Shown here: one piece after another, positions 45,509 to 54,615 of the stretch
Position numbering within the stretch: the first letter of the stretch is position 1
Layout of the letters: every line of letters starts with the position of its first letter
Assembly (NCBI RefSeq): GCF_008370685.1
Contig: NZ_VTZU01000019.1
Location: 30,823-94,822 of the forward strand
Direction: 5' to 3'
Origin: Aquimarina sp. RZ0
Lineage (GTDB): Bacteria > Bacteroidota > Bacteroidia > Flavobacteriales > Flavobacteriaceae
DNA: 64,000 nucleotides
Notes under the pieces: generated by a model
Told to the model about the DNA's origin: nothing
What the model saw: the letters and a program-made list of their open reading frames with translations, nothing else
Database searches by the model: none
Program-made: the position numbers and the translations under genes

Positions 45509-47430
45509 TTTAGATATTTTAATAGTAGAATTTCGATTAACAGAAATATCAGCGCAAAAATAATAAACCATTTCCAAAGATCATGAATACTGGTCTCTTC
45601 TTTTATTTGTTTAAATAATGCAGCTACAGAATCACTTACTTCGTAAGTAGTAGTAGTTTTAATGTTATAATATTCTAAATCACTTTCTGAAGTATTATAA
45701 TTATAACTTACATGTTGTATAAATTCTTCTTTATCTTTTAATGCATAGATGCCGGATACAGAAGGAACATCATCCGTAGTAATTCTTACTTTGGTAGCAA
45801 AACTCTGTTGTAGCGGAATTACGCTTTCCTGATCAGATTCTAAAGATAATATTCCGTCTTGCCCTAAGGATACGGCTATATCATATGTATTGGTTTGTCC
45901 TATGGTATAGGAAATATCAGATAATTGTAAACTTTGTTTTCCAATATTGTATAATGTAGGTACAATTAGCGGTGAATTTTTAAAATTAGAATTTTCAGTA
46001 TTTATTGATGCTGTGAATATGTAGAGTCCGTTTGTTTTGTATAAAAATGGAGCAGTATCCTCAAAAGATAAGATAGGGTTGTTTACCGTAGCCTGATAGT
46101 AACTATTTACTTTAGGGTATTGAAAATTACGAACTTTCTTATCAAAAACACCTTTATATAATGGGTGTGAGAAATGAATAGTGGTGATTTTTTTTTCTTT
46201 AGTTTGTTTCGAGAGTAACCCTTCTTTAGAAAATCCACTAATGAATTGCGTATAAGATGCCAAATCTCCATCTATAGCAGGTACAAAACAAATGGTACCA
46301 CCTCGATTGGCAAAAGATTGTAGCGTATTGATCAGGGATATAGGAATTTGTTTTACTTCATTAAGTATAACCAAATTGGCATTACTTATATCATTATAGT
46401 TTAATGCATCAAACTTGCTGCTTATCAATAAAAATTCATCAGGTGTATAAATATTTTTAATAAAACTGTCGCTAGCTTCGTTGATGGCAACGACTTTAAT
46501 TTTTTCTGGAGTATTGATGGTAAAATATCGGGTATTATCAAAAGTTAAAGTAGGGTCTTCTAAAAAAACTTTTCCATTAATTTTAGTGTTTTCTTCAATT
46601 CTGAATTGAGTAGTTGTGGTTCCGTTTTTAGGAATAGAAACAGAGGTTTTTGCAATTAGCTTATCATCATTATATAAAGCGATAGAGGTGTTATCTGCGT
46701 TACTATCCGTGTTACTGAGCAATACATTAAGAACGAGTTCATTATTAATATTTCTCTCCAGGTATAAGCTGTCAATCGCAATATTCTGACGCGTAACAGG
46801 CTGCAATTGTACCAAACTAGTTTTGGTATTGATATCTTCAGGCAATTCAAAACTACCATCTTTCTGTTGGAAATCCGAAACGAGAATCACACGTTTTATA
46901 GTTCCAGAATCATCACTCAACAGCTGTTTGCCCTTAAGGTATGCTGCAGTATAAGGAATTTGATTAGAAGTATAATTGAGTTGTAGCAGATCATTCTTAA
47001 TATCTTTTTTAGAAACCTCTCTATATGTTTCTGTATTGGTGAAAATAGATATTTTCTCTTCTTCTGGTAATGCGCTTAATAGTTCCTGTATAGCTCTTTG
47101 CAGCATTGGGCCATTAGCACCTTTTGCTTGCATACTGAAAGAATTATCCAGATATATAACGGTTTCACTTTTTTTACCAACCACTTCTTCTGATGCTAAA
47201 AAAGGTTGTGCAAAGGCAAAAATAAGAGCTGCAAGTGCCAATAAGCGTGTCAGGAGCGTAAGCCATTTTTTAATTTGAGAACTTTTGCGCGTCTGCATAG
47301 TTACTGCTTTGAGGAACTGTACATTGCTAAACGCTACTTTCTTGAAGCGACGTAACTGAAATAAATGGACTAGAATAGGAATGATCAGTGCAAAAAGAGC
47401 GTAAAGAAATTCTGGGTGTTTAAATAGCAT
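45505..47430 (-). CDS. BatA-type membrane protein with VWA-like domain
   Basis: 641 residues. An N-terminal BatA segment (MLFKHPEFLYALFALIIPILV) and a second helix near residue 58 precede a von Willebrand A-type domain: YLDNSFSMQAKG near residue 93 has the D-x-S-x-S metal site. A large beta-rich periplasmic part follows, with a C-terminal transmembrane helix (LWKWFIIFALIFLLIEILLL). It belongs to the Bat/aerotolerance-type family in Bacteroidota. It is first of the unit with the dihydroorotase-like gene (4-base overlap). Function is unknown. Confidence 0.85.
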   Translation of the reverse strand: MLFKHPEFLYALFALIIPILVHLFQLRRFKKVAFSNVQFLKAVTMQTRKSSQIKKWLTLLTRLLALAALIFAFAQPFLASEEVVGKKSETVIYLDNSFSMQAKGANGPMLQRAIQELLSALPEEEKISIFTNTETYREVSKKDIKNDLLQLNYTSNQIPYTAAYLKGKQLLSDDSGTIKRVILVSDFQQKDGSFELPEDINTKTSLVQLQPVTRQNIAIDSLYLERNINNELVLNVLLSNTDSNADNTSIALYNDDKLIAKTSVSIPKNGTTTTQFRIEENTKINGKVFLEDPTLTFDNTRYFTINTPEKIKVVAINEASDSFIKNIYTPDEFLLISSKFDALNYNDISNANLVILNEVKQIPISLINTLQSFANRGGTICFVPAIDGDLASYTQFISGFSKEGLLSKQTKEKKITTIHFSHPLYKGVFDKKVRNFQYPKVNSYYQATVNNPILSFEDTAPFLYKTNGLYIFTASINTENSNFKNSPLIVPTLYNIGKQSLQLSDISYTIGQTNTYDIAVSLGQDGILSLESDQESVIPLQQSFATKVRITTDDVPSVSGIYALKDKEEFIQHVSYNYNTSESDLEYYNIKTTTTYEVSDSVAALFKQIKEETSIHDLWKWFIIFALIFLLIEILLLKYLK

Positions 47431-47730
47431 TCCTGATTAATATTTGTCAAATATACTATAAGATTTGGGATTGAAGGTTTTGGGTTAACGAATTTTTAAG
47501 TAGTGAATTTATTCTTCAAAAAATTGTTGGTATATCATTATGAATTTCACAGGTGAATGACGAGTTATTGATCTTTACTTCTATTTATAAAAATTTTAAA
47601 AACTCAAAACATCAAAAAAATGATATCGATAGCTGCATCTACTTTTGCAAAAAGAACTGAGACGGTGTAAAAATTTAGTAATCAAAGGTGAATTGAAAAA
47701 ATCAGAATTGTGATAGTGATAGATATAGCA
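47431..47730. other. Intergenic region
   Basis: AT-rich, with no credible gene. Probable promoter region of the BatA-like gene on the right-hand side of that gene. Confidence 0.45.
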
Positions 47731-47733
47731 AAA

Positions 47734-47790
47734 CAATCTGGAAAAAAATACATTGTTTTATTATATCTAATTCCAGATTGTCTAAAAAAA
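47734..47790. terminator. Rho-independent terminator of the small lipoprotein gene
   Basis: 10-bp stem CAATCTGGAA (47734-47743) / TTCCAGATTG (47771-47780), downstream of the minus-strand gene at 47797, with an A/T-rich tail. Confidence 0.65.
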
Positions 47791-47796
47791 TAATCC

Positions 47797-48225
47797 TTAT
47801 CCTTCAAAGTCAATAGTTAGACAGTCAGATAAAACATCACATGTAGGAGAAAATGCTTCAAAGCAAACCTCTACAGTACCAGGTTGAGAAATGTGATCTT
47901 TCAATCTTATAAACTTTGAGTTTCTAGGAGTAATCTGTTCTCCATTTAGAGTCCAAATTACTGCATCTTGATCAATATCTTTGATAGTTAATGTTTTTAC
48001 TCCAGCAAAAGTAGTTTTTCCGAATTTAAATTCTTCTATACCCTTAAAAACAGAACAGTCAATTGAAACGGGTCCAGAAGGTTCTCCATCATCAGATCCT
48101 TTATTGAATTGATTATTCATTTCTGTAATTCCGTCAATTTCATGTACTAATGTGTCTTCTTTTTCACAAGATGTCATTCCGGCTATCATTGCTAATATTA
48201 GAAATGAGGTTTTAAGTTTTTTCAT
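47797..48225 (-). CDS. Small lipoprotein of unknown function
   Basis: 142 residues. Signal MKKLKTSFLILAMIAGMTSC (Cys at 20), a ~35-residue polar spacer, then a compact beta-rich domain with four Cys (near 57, 121, 128, 133) and the core VIWTLNGEQITPRNSKFIRL. This suggests an Ig/PKD-like fold stabilised by disulfides. I recognise no family. It is transcribed alone. Confidence 0.75.
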   Translation of the reverse strand: MKKLKTSFLILAMIAGMTSCEKEDTLVHEIDGITEMNNQFNKGSDDGEPSGPVSIDCSVFKGIEEFKFGKTTFAGVKTLTIKDIDQDAVIWTLNGEQITPRNSKFIRLKDHISQPGTVEVCFEAFSPTCDVLSDCLTIDFEG

Positions 48226-48603
48226 AATTTTTTAATTTATTTATTAATGTTTAATTATTTGTCCAGACAGATATATAACGCACGATTTTTGGAGTACCCT
48301 ACCTCAAAGAATGGATAAAAACTGATTCATCGAGTAGTTATTTTAAAAGTAATAAAGATGATTATTTTACGGGGAATTTGTAATATGTTTTGTAGCAATG
48401 ATCTATGTTTTTTGAGCAAGGGATTCCCATGGTTAATAAAAAGGGAATCACGTATAAAAAAAATAGAGAAGCACTAAATTTTTGACTACTCCAATAAAAA
48501 ACAATTTAGAGATTATCTGTAAAAATGAATTTTACCCTATACCATTACTAAACTTATATTGACTAATTATTATTGGGATGTCATAGTATCTTAAAATTAG
48601 ATG
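48226..48603. other. Divergent intergenic region
   Basis: No gene seen. It carries the promoter regions of the lipoprotein (minus) and helicase (plus) genes. Confidence 0.5.
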
Positions 48604-48611
48604 TACCTTTG
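48604..48611 (+). promoter_or_regulatory. Promoter -7 box of the helicase gene
   Basis: TACCTTTG, exact TAnnTTTG match, 54 bases before the ATG at 48666. Confidence 0.45.
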
Positions 48612-48665
48612 ATGCCACATTCAGAAATGGCATTACAGTAAATGGTTATTTCTTAAACAACTTAT

Positions 48666-49892
48666 ATGTCATTTAATTCATTAGGATTATCCGATGCTTT
48701 GTTAAAAGCAATTGAAAAAAAAGGATACACTAAAGCTTCACCAATTCAAGAAAAGGCAATACCTGTAGTTTTAGATAGAAAAGATGTTTTGGCTTCTGCG
48801 CAGACCGGGACAGGTAAAACTGCTGGGTTTACATTACCTATACTTCAAATATTGTCAAAAGAACCAAAATATAGAAAAAGACCCGTCAGGGCTTTGATAT
48901 TAACCCCTACAAGAGAATTAGCAGCACAGATATTAGATAATGTAAACGCATATAGCGAGTTTTTAGATCTAAGATCGATGGTGGTATTTGGTGGAGTAAA
49001 CGCGAATCCACAGATCAGAGCACTCAGAAATGGAGTGGATATATTAGTAGCTACACCAGGCAGGTTATTAGATTTACATCAGCAGAATGCACTTTCTCTT
49101 TCAAGAATTGAAATTTTAGTGTTAGATGAAGCAGATCGCATGCTTGATATGGGGTTTCAGAGAGATATTAACCGTATTCTTGCCTTGCTACCAGACAAAC
49201 GTCAGAACCTTTTATTTTCTGCAACATTCTCTAAAGAAATTAAGAAATTAGCAAGCGGAATATTACGCAATCCCGTGTCTATAGAAGCTGCACCAGAAAA
49301 TACCACAGCAGAAAAAATAGATCAGAAAATGTACCGAGTAGATAAATCAAAAAAAACGGCATTGGTTGTTAAATTGATTTCTGAAGGTGATTGGAAACAA
49401 GTATTGATTTTTACAAGAACAAAACATGGTGCCAATAGATTAAGTGAAAAGTTGGTTAAAAATGGAATAACAGCAGCAGCCATTCATGGAAATAAAAGTC
49501 AGGGAGCCAGAACGAAAGCACTGGCAGGGTTTAAACAAAATAAAATAAGAGTATTAGTAGCAACAGATATCGCTGCCAGAGGATTAGATATTCCGTTGTT
49601 ACCTCACGTAATTAATTATGAACTGCCTAATATTTCTGAAGACTATGTGCATAGAATTGGGCGTACAGGTAGAGCAGGAGCAAGTGGAGAAGCGATTTCT
49701 TTAGTAGGTCAGGATGAAGTAAGTTATGTTCAAGGAATAGAGAAATTACTAGGGTTAAAATTACCCAAAGAGACTATAGAAGGGTATGAACCTACTTTTA
49801 CAATTGATACTAAACCAGTACTAAAGAACAAACAATCAGGGAAATCTACTTCTAGACGTAATAAGAATTATAATAGAGGGCGGAAAAGGTGA
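48666..49892 (+). CDS. DEAD-box RNA helicase (RhlE-like)
   Basis: 408 residues. Superfamily 2 motifs in order: Q motif [16 protein letters not shown] (~19-34), motif [13 protein letters not shown], Ia PTRELAAQI, Ib [34 protein letters not shown], then [27 protein letters not shown] and [16 protein letters not shown]. The C-terminus is a short basic tail with Arg/Asn/Lys. RhlE-type enzymes remodel RNA in ribosome assembly and cold adaptation. The stop is followed at once by an inverted-repeat hairpin at 49900. Confidence 0.93.
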   Translation: MSFNSLGLSDALLKAIEKKGYTKASPIQEKAIPVVLDRKDVLASAQTGTGKTAGFTLPILQILSKEPKYRKRPVRALILTPTRELAAQILDNVNAYSEFLDLRSMVVFGGVNANPQIRALRNGVDILVATPGRLLDLHQQNALSLSRIEILVLDEADRMLDMGFQRDINRILALLPDKRQNLLFSATFSKEIKKLASGILRNPVSIEAAPENTTAEKIDQKMYRVDKSKKTALVVKLISEGDWKQVLIFTRTKHGANRLSEKLVKNGITAAAIHGNKSQGARTKALAGFKQNKIRVLVATDIAARGLDIPLLPHVINYELPNISEDYVHRIGRTGRAGASGEAISLVGQDEVSYVQGIEKLLGLKLPKETIEGYEPTFTIDTKPVLKNKQSGKSTSRRNKNYNRGRKR

Positions 49893-49899
49893 AAAAAGA

Positions 49900-49960
49900 G
49901 AACTCATCTGGACTTTTTATTTTGACCGAAAATGAAATGAAATTTGTGCAGATGAGTTCA
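49900..49960. repeat. Short element with family C-like ends
   Basis: GAACTCATCTG (49900-49910) and CAGATGAGTTC (49949-49959) are perfect 11-bp inverted ends. The interior has GACCGAAAATGAAATGAAAT, like the start of the diverged family C copy at 61731. It may also serve as terminator hairpin for the helicase gene. Confidence 0.65.
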
Positions 49961-49996
49961 TTTTCAAACTATTCTTTTTTACCCCAATCTACTTGA

Positions 49997-50557
49997 TTAA
50001 AGGATGTAATATCCAACAGAGATTTGGAAATTCGAATTTTTGGCATCTACATTTTCGGCAATATCAATTACTCCAAAATTGTATCGTATCTGACCAAATA
50101 ATTTCCTGAATTTAACACTTAATCCTGCCGCAGCACCTACATCCAGAGATTCTATATTTTCAATATCGTCATCATTCACATTTACACTAAATTGAGGGCC
50201 GAATTCAATGCTAATAATTTTAAGAAACTTAAATTTTGCCAAAATTGGAATGTTTACATAATCCAGATCAATATCTTTAGCTCCCTGCGCGGAGTACATA
50301 ATTTCTGGTTGTAATGAAAATCGACTGCTAAATTCGACTTCTGCTACTGCTCCAAAGTGATATCCGGTTTTGCTATCTACATCAATATTTTGATTATTAA
50401 GAGAGCCATCACCAATAGTACCTACAGTTGTTGTAACCCCCGTAGATTTAATATCAGAAAAATTAACACCTGCTTTGAATCCAAGTTTGATGTTTTGGGC
50501 ATTAGAAACAGAAGAAAAACCTGTTATTGCAATGATTAATAAAAAAAGTTTTTTCAT
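49997..50557 (-). CDS. Outer-membrane beta-barrel protein (porin family, PF13568 type)
   Basis: 186 residues. Signal peptide ending SVSNAQ near 21, then alternating strands: LGFKAGVNFSDIKSTG, YHFGAVAEVEFSSRFSLQPE, ILAKFKFLKIISIEFGPQFS, LSVKFRKLFGQIRYNFGV, ending FQISVGYYIL. This is the eight-stranded 'outer membrane protein beta-barrel' pattern common in Bacteroidota. Function is not specified by the sequence. Confidence 0.88.
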   Translation of the reverse strand: MKKLFLLIIAITGFSSVSNAQNIKLGFKAGVNFSDIKSTGVTTTVGTIGDGSLNNQNIDVDSKTGYHFGAVAEVEFSSRFSLQPEIMYSAQGAKDIDLDYVNIPILAKFKFLKIISIEFGPQFSVNVNDDDIENIESLDVGAAAGLSVKFRKLFGQIRYNFGVIDIAENVDAKNSNFQISVGYYIL

Positions 50558-50927
50558 TGTATAATTGTTTATTTATTGGCATCAAATATATAAACTTAAT
50601 TACTAATAAAAGGTTAAATTTTAGGGGAGGAAATCATACAAATCAATACGCTTTTATACCATTTTTAATTTAAAAATACTCAGATAAAAAGGTACCATTT
50701 TTTTCTTTAGACAAAAAAGAAAGCTATAAAGCATAACGATAATGACTGCGGCTTCTTTTTATTTTGAAATATAAACGAAAAAGAACAAATTTGAATGAAT
50801 AAAATTAAATCAGGAATGTTGTAGTACTAAAAAGGAAGTTAGTATAGGTTGCTTTTATATGAAAGCAATAAAAAGATACGTTTTTCTTTTTTTGAGATTC
50901 AGAACTATGCTATATTAAAAACATATA
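50558..50927. other. Divergent intergenic region
   Basis: No gene seen. AT-rich, ending in the promoter box at 50928. Confidence 0.45.
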
Positions 50928-50935
50928 TAACTTTG
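50928..50935 (+). promoter_or_regulatory. Promoter -7 box of the NYN gene
   Basis: TAACTTTG fits TAnnTTTG, 34 bases before the ATG at 50970. Confidence 0.5.
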
Positions 50936-50969
50936 CAGTCATTTATAGTATTTATGTATCTTTAAAAAC

Positions 50970-51698
50970 ATGATAAACCACACAAAATTGGCCGTCTTAA
51001 TTGATGGAGATAACATTCCTTCTAAGTATGTGAAAGAAATGATGGAGGAGATTACTAAATATGGAACTCCCACTATAAAAAGGATTTATGGCGATTGGAC
51101 ACGGCCAGATTTATCAAAATGGAAAAAGATATTGCTGGAGAATGCTATCAACCCAATTCAGCAATATAGTTACACTACAGGAAAAAATGCAACAGATTCT
51201 GCGATGATCATTGATGCAATGGATATTTTATATTCAGAAAAAGTAAACGGATTCTGCCTTGTCTCTTCTGATAGTGATTTTACCAAATTAGCAACCCGAT
51301 TGAGAGAAGCGGGTATGGTAGTATACGGTATTGGAGAAAAGAAAACTCCTGACCCGTTCATTGTTGCCTGTGATAAATTTATTTATTTAGAAATTTTAGG
51401 AAATGATGATGAAAAAAATAATGAAAAAGGAAAATCTAATAGATCGAATTTAGATAAAATTACACCAAAGATAATACGTTTATTAAAAAATTCGGTATCT
51501 GATGCGGCAGATGAAGATGGCTGGGCATTTCTAGGTGATGTAGGTTCTTTAATTTTAAAAAAACAACCTAATTTTGATTCAAGAAATTTTGGTTTTGAAA
51601 AATTGACTCCATTGTTTAAATCATTAAATCAATTCGAGATGGAGCAACGAGATCAGAATAATAAAAAATTTAAACTCGTTTACGTTCGTAATAAATAG
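50970..51698 (+). CDS. NYN domain ribonuclease-like protein with LOTUS/OST-HTH domain
   Basis: 242 residues. N-terminal NYN (PIN-like) domain: LAVLIDGDNIPSKYVKEMME near residue 7, TDSAMIIDAMDILYSEKVNG near 70, and the acidic SSDSDFTKLATRL near 91, giving the Asp set for a metal-dependent nuclease. After a Lys/Asn/Glu linker (~140-155), residues ~157-240 form a LOTUS/OST-HTH-like RNA-binding domain ending with the KLVYVRNK tail. The likely role is in RNA turnover; targets are unknown. Long promoter-proximal leader, single gene. Confidence 0.87.
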   Translation: MINHTKLAVLIDGDNIPSKYVKEMMEEITKYGTPTIKRIYGDWTRPDLSKWKKILLENAINPIQQYSYTTGKNATDSAMIIDAMDILYSEKVNGFCLVSSDSDFTKLATRLREAGMVVYGIGEKKTPDPFIVACDKFIYLEILGNDDEKNNEKGKSNRSNLDKITPKIIRLLKNSVSDAADEDGWAFLGDVGSLILKKQPNFDSRNFGFEKLTPLFKSLNQFEMEQRDQNNKKFKLVYVRNK

Positions 51699-51747
51699 AT
51701 CTGATTTTTTTAAGTATTGTATCTTCGCAAAAAATTGAACACATACA

Positions 51748-53304
51748 TTGCAATACGAATTCACTATACAAGTATCTCCGGAAACAGCTGCTGATTTTGA
51801 GAAATTAAGGTTTCAGGTTGCCAGAAAGAATGGGATTCCCACACAAGAGATTAGGCACATAAATATCTTAAAAAGATCTATTGATGCACGACAGAAAATC
51901 ATAAAGATTAATCTGAAAGTACGCGTGTATGTCCAGGAAGATTTTATAAATACACCTATCCAATTACCAGCATACGCAGATGTTTCTAACAGTACTGAAA
52001 TTGTAATAGTGGGGGCAGGACCTGCCGGGTTGTTTGCTGCTTTACGATGTATTGAATTAGGATATAAACCTATTGTACTGGAAAGAGGTAAAGATGTAAG
52101 ATCCAGACGTAGAGATCTTAAAGCGATTAATAGAGATCATGTGGTTGATGAAGATTCTAATTATTGTTTTGGCGAAGGAGGAGCCGGGACATATAGTGAT
52201 GGTAAATTATATACGCGATCCAAAAAACGAGGGGATGTACATCGTATTCTTCAACTTTTAGTAGGTTTTGGTGCTACGAACCAAATTATGGTAGAAGCAC
52301 ATCCACATATTGGAACCAATAAATTACCGGCAATTATTGCTGCAATCCGTCATAAGATCCTTGAATGTGGAGGAGTAGTACATTTTGAGACCAGAGTTAC
52401 AGATCTAGAAAGTAAGAACTCTGAAATAACGACCGTAGTATTACAAAATGGAGATAAAATTGCAACTAATAAAGTTATTCTGGCAACAGGGCATTCTGCC
52501 AGAGATATTTTTGAGTTGTTATATAGAAAAAAAATAGAAATAGAATCAAAACCTTTTGCGCTTGGTGTTAGAGTAGAACACTCACAGCAATTAATAGATC
52601 AAATCCAATATAAGTGTGAGGTACGGAATCCATATTTACCACCATCTCCATATAGTATTGTAAAACAAGTAGGAGGTAGAGGGATGTATTCTTTTTGTAT
52701 GTGTCCGGGAGGCGTAATTGCCCCATGTGCTACGAGTCCTGGAGAAGTTGTAACGAATGGATGGTCGCCATCCAAAAGGGATCAGCCTACTTCTAATAGC
52801 GGAATTGTTGTAGAATTAAGATTAGAAGATTTTAAAGCGTTTTCTAAACATGGACCACTGGCAGCTATGTATTTTCAAAAAAATATCGAGCAACAGGCGT
52901 GGCGGGTAGGAGGAGAGACGCAACGAGTGCCTGCACAGCGATTAGTGGATATGGTCGAACAAAAAATATCATCAGACTTGCCCGAAACTTCGTATAAGCC
53001 TGGTGTAATGAGTGCAGATATGAGTGAAGTATTTCCCGAATTTATTCATACCATCCTTAGGCAAGGATTCAAAACTTTTGATAAAAGTATGAGAGGGTAT
53101 CTCACCAATGAAGCGGTAGTCCATGCGCCTGAGTCCAGAACATCTTCTCCTGTAAGAATCCCTAGAGATAGAAAAACATTAGAGCATACCCAAATCAAGG
53201 GATTATATCCTTGTGGTGAAGGAGCAGGATATGCCGGTGGTATTATCTCTGCAGCTATAGATGGAGAAAAATGCGCAGAAGCTTGTATAAATGCTATTAA
53301 ATAA
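51748..53304 (+). CDS. FAD/NAD(P)-dependent oxidoreductase
   Basis: 518 residues from a TTG start (51748) that places the N-terminal FTIQVSPETAADFEKLRFQV at the front; no ATG upstream is in frame with it. Rossmann FAD-binding motif IVGAGPAGLFAALRC near residue 92, then YCFGEGGAGTYSDGKLYTRS, CPGGVIAPC and the closing LYPCGEGAGYAGGIISAAID. It matches the widespread ~520-residue 'FAD-dependent protein' family (YhiN/HI0933-unlike), whose substrate is not established. It lies 50 bases after the NYN gene and converges on the kinase with 3 bases between. Confidence 0.85.
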   Translation: MQYEFTIQVSPETAADFEKLRFQVARKNGIPTQEIRHINILKRSIDARQKIIKINLKVRVYVQEDFINTPIQLPAYADVSNSTEIVIVGAGPAGLFAALRCIELGYKPIVLERGKDVRSRRRDLKAINRDHVVDEDSNYCFGEGGAGTYSDGKLYTRSKKRGDVHRILQLLVGFGATNQIMVEAHPHIGTNKLPAIIAAIRHKILECGGVVHFETRVTDLESKNSEITTVVLQNGDKIATNKVILATGHSARDIFELLYRKKIEIESKPFALGVRVEHSQQLIDQIQYKCEVRNPYLPPSPYSIVKQVGGRGMYSFCMCPGGVIAPCATSPGEVVTNGWSPSKRDQPTSNSGIVVELRLEDFKAFSKHGPLAAMYFQKNIEQQAWRVGGETQRVPAQRLVDMVEQKISSDLPETSYKPGVMSADMSEVFPEFIHTILRQGFKTFDKSMRGYLTNEAVVHAPESRTSSPVRIPRDRKTLEHTQIKGLYPCGEGAGYAGGIISAAIDGEKCAEACINAIK

Positions 53305-53307
53305 TAT

Positions 53308-54516
53308 CTATTTTTTAATCGAAAAATCAAAAGTAGTTCCTTGCCCAACAACCGAGCTAACTTTAATAAAACCTCCGAGGTTTTCTATTAGTTTTTTTAC
53401 CGTTGATAAACCAATTCCATTACCTTTATTGCCACTTCTATCTGTATCACTGGCGGTAGTAAACAATTCAAAAATAATTTCGGTTTTATCTTTAGGAATT
53501 CCTATTCCATTATCTTTTATTCCAAAATAATAAAATGAATCATCCTCAGAGTTTTCAATAGTAATAATGATATGTTCCTTATCATTATATTTGATACTAT
53601 TTCCTATAAGATTAAAAAAGATTTGTTTGATAGCTGATTTATTACAATTTAGAAAAGTATTAGATTCCGGAAAGTTTATAGTAAAATCTTCTTTGATACT
53701 AAGTAATTCTGTTATTTCTCGAATAAGGTTATTGAATCGAAATATTTCTGATTTATTTTGTACTAAGTTATCACTCTCATAATGATCCAATACACCATTA
53801 ATATAATCACTCATAGAGAAAGATGATTGCTTTATGTAATCAAAATATTCTAATGTTTCTTTATCCATTGAGTTTGCTAATTTTAATTTTAACAAATCAG
53901 AGGTGGTAATTACATTTGCTAGTGGCATCTTGAGATCATGAGAAATAACCCTAGCAAATTCTTTTAATGATTCATTACGTTTTTTAAGACTGCCTTGCAT
54001 TTTTTGTAAGTCTTTATTCTTTTTATTTAATTCAAAAAGAACTACAACTTGATTAGCTAAAGATTTTAGAGATTCAATTTGTTTATCACTGAGTTTTTTA
54101 GGTTTACTATCTATTACACATAGTGTTCCTAATGCAAATCCATTAGTATCTATAAGAGGTATACCTGCATAAAAAACTACTAATTTTTCTATATCAGTTA
54201 AGGGGTTATTATAAAAGCGATCATCCGTTCTGGCATCTTCAATGATGAAGGGTTTAGTAGGTTCCAGGATAGCGTGCGCGCAGAAAGATTGATCTCTCGA
54301 AGTTTCACGAATTGGTAACCCATGAGTAGACTTAAACCACTGCCTCTTGCGATCAATCAATGAAATAAGAGATATCTCTGTATCACATAGGTATGCCGCA
54401 AGAGAAGTAATTTCATCAAATTTTTTCTCTGATTCGGTATTAAGGATGTCAAGAGCATTTAGAGCTTCTAATCTAAACTCTTCATTTAACGGGGTTTTCG
54501 GTACTATCATCTTCAT
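53308..54516 (-). CDS. GAF-domain sensor histidine kinase
   Basis: 402 residues, no transmembrane helix. Residues ~20-160 form a GAF domain with the KRQWFKSTHGLPIRETSRDQ pattern common in cytosolic sensor kinases. A short coiled coil leads to HisKA: ARVISHDLKMPLANVI near residue 197, with the phospho-accepting His. The HATPase domain carries N box FFNLIGNSIKYND, G1 DNGIGIPKD and G2 GNGIGLSTVKKL. No response regulator is adjacent, so the partner must be elsewhere. Confidence 0.92.
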   Translation of the reverse strand: MKMIVPKTPLNEEFRLEALNALDILNTESEKKFDEITSLAAYLCDTEISLISLIDRKRQWFKSTHGLPIRETSRDQSFCAHAILEPTKPFIIEDARTDDRFYNNPLTDIEKLVVFYAGIPLIDTNGFALGTLCVIDSKPKKLSDKQIESLKSLANQVVVLFELNKKNKDLQKMQGSLKKRNESLKEFARVISHDLKMPLANVITTSDLLKLKLANSMDKETLEYFDYIKQSSFSMSDYINGVLDHYESDNLVQNKSEIFRFNNLIREITELLSIKEDFTINFPESNTFLNCNKSAIKQIFFNLIGNSIKYNDKEHIIITIENSEDDSFYYFGIKDNGIGIPKDKTEIIFELFTTASDTDRSGNKGNGIGLSTVKKLIENLGGFIKVSSVVGQGTTFDFSIKK

Positions 54517-54615
54517 TCAGAATTGCCTTGTGTGAAACAATTCTTAATAAAATTAACAAAAATAAATTAAAAATTAACAATTATCGCTGTCAATGTCCTA
54601 TATAGCCATATAAAC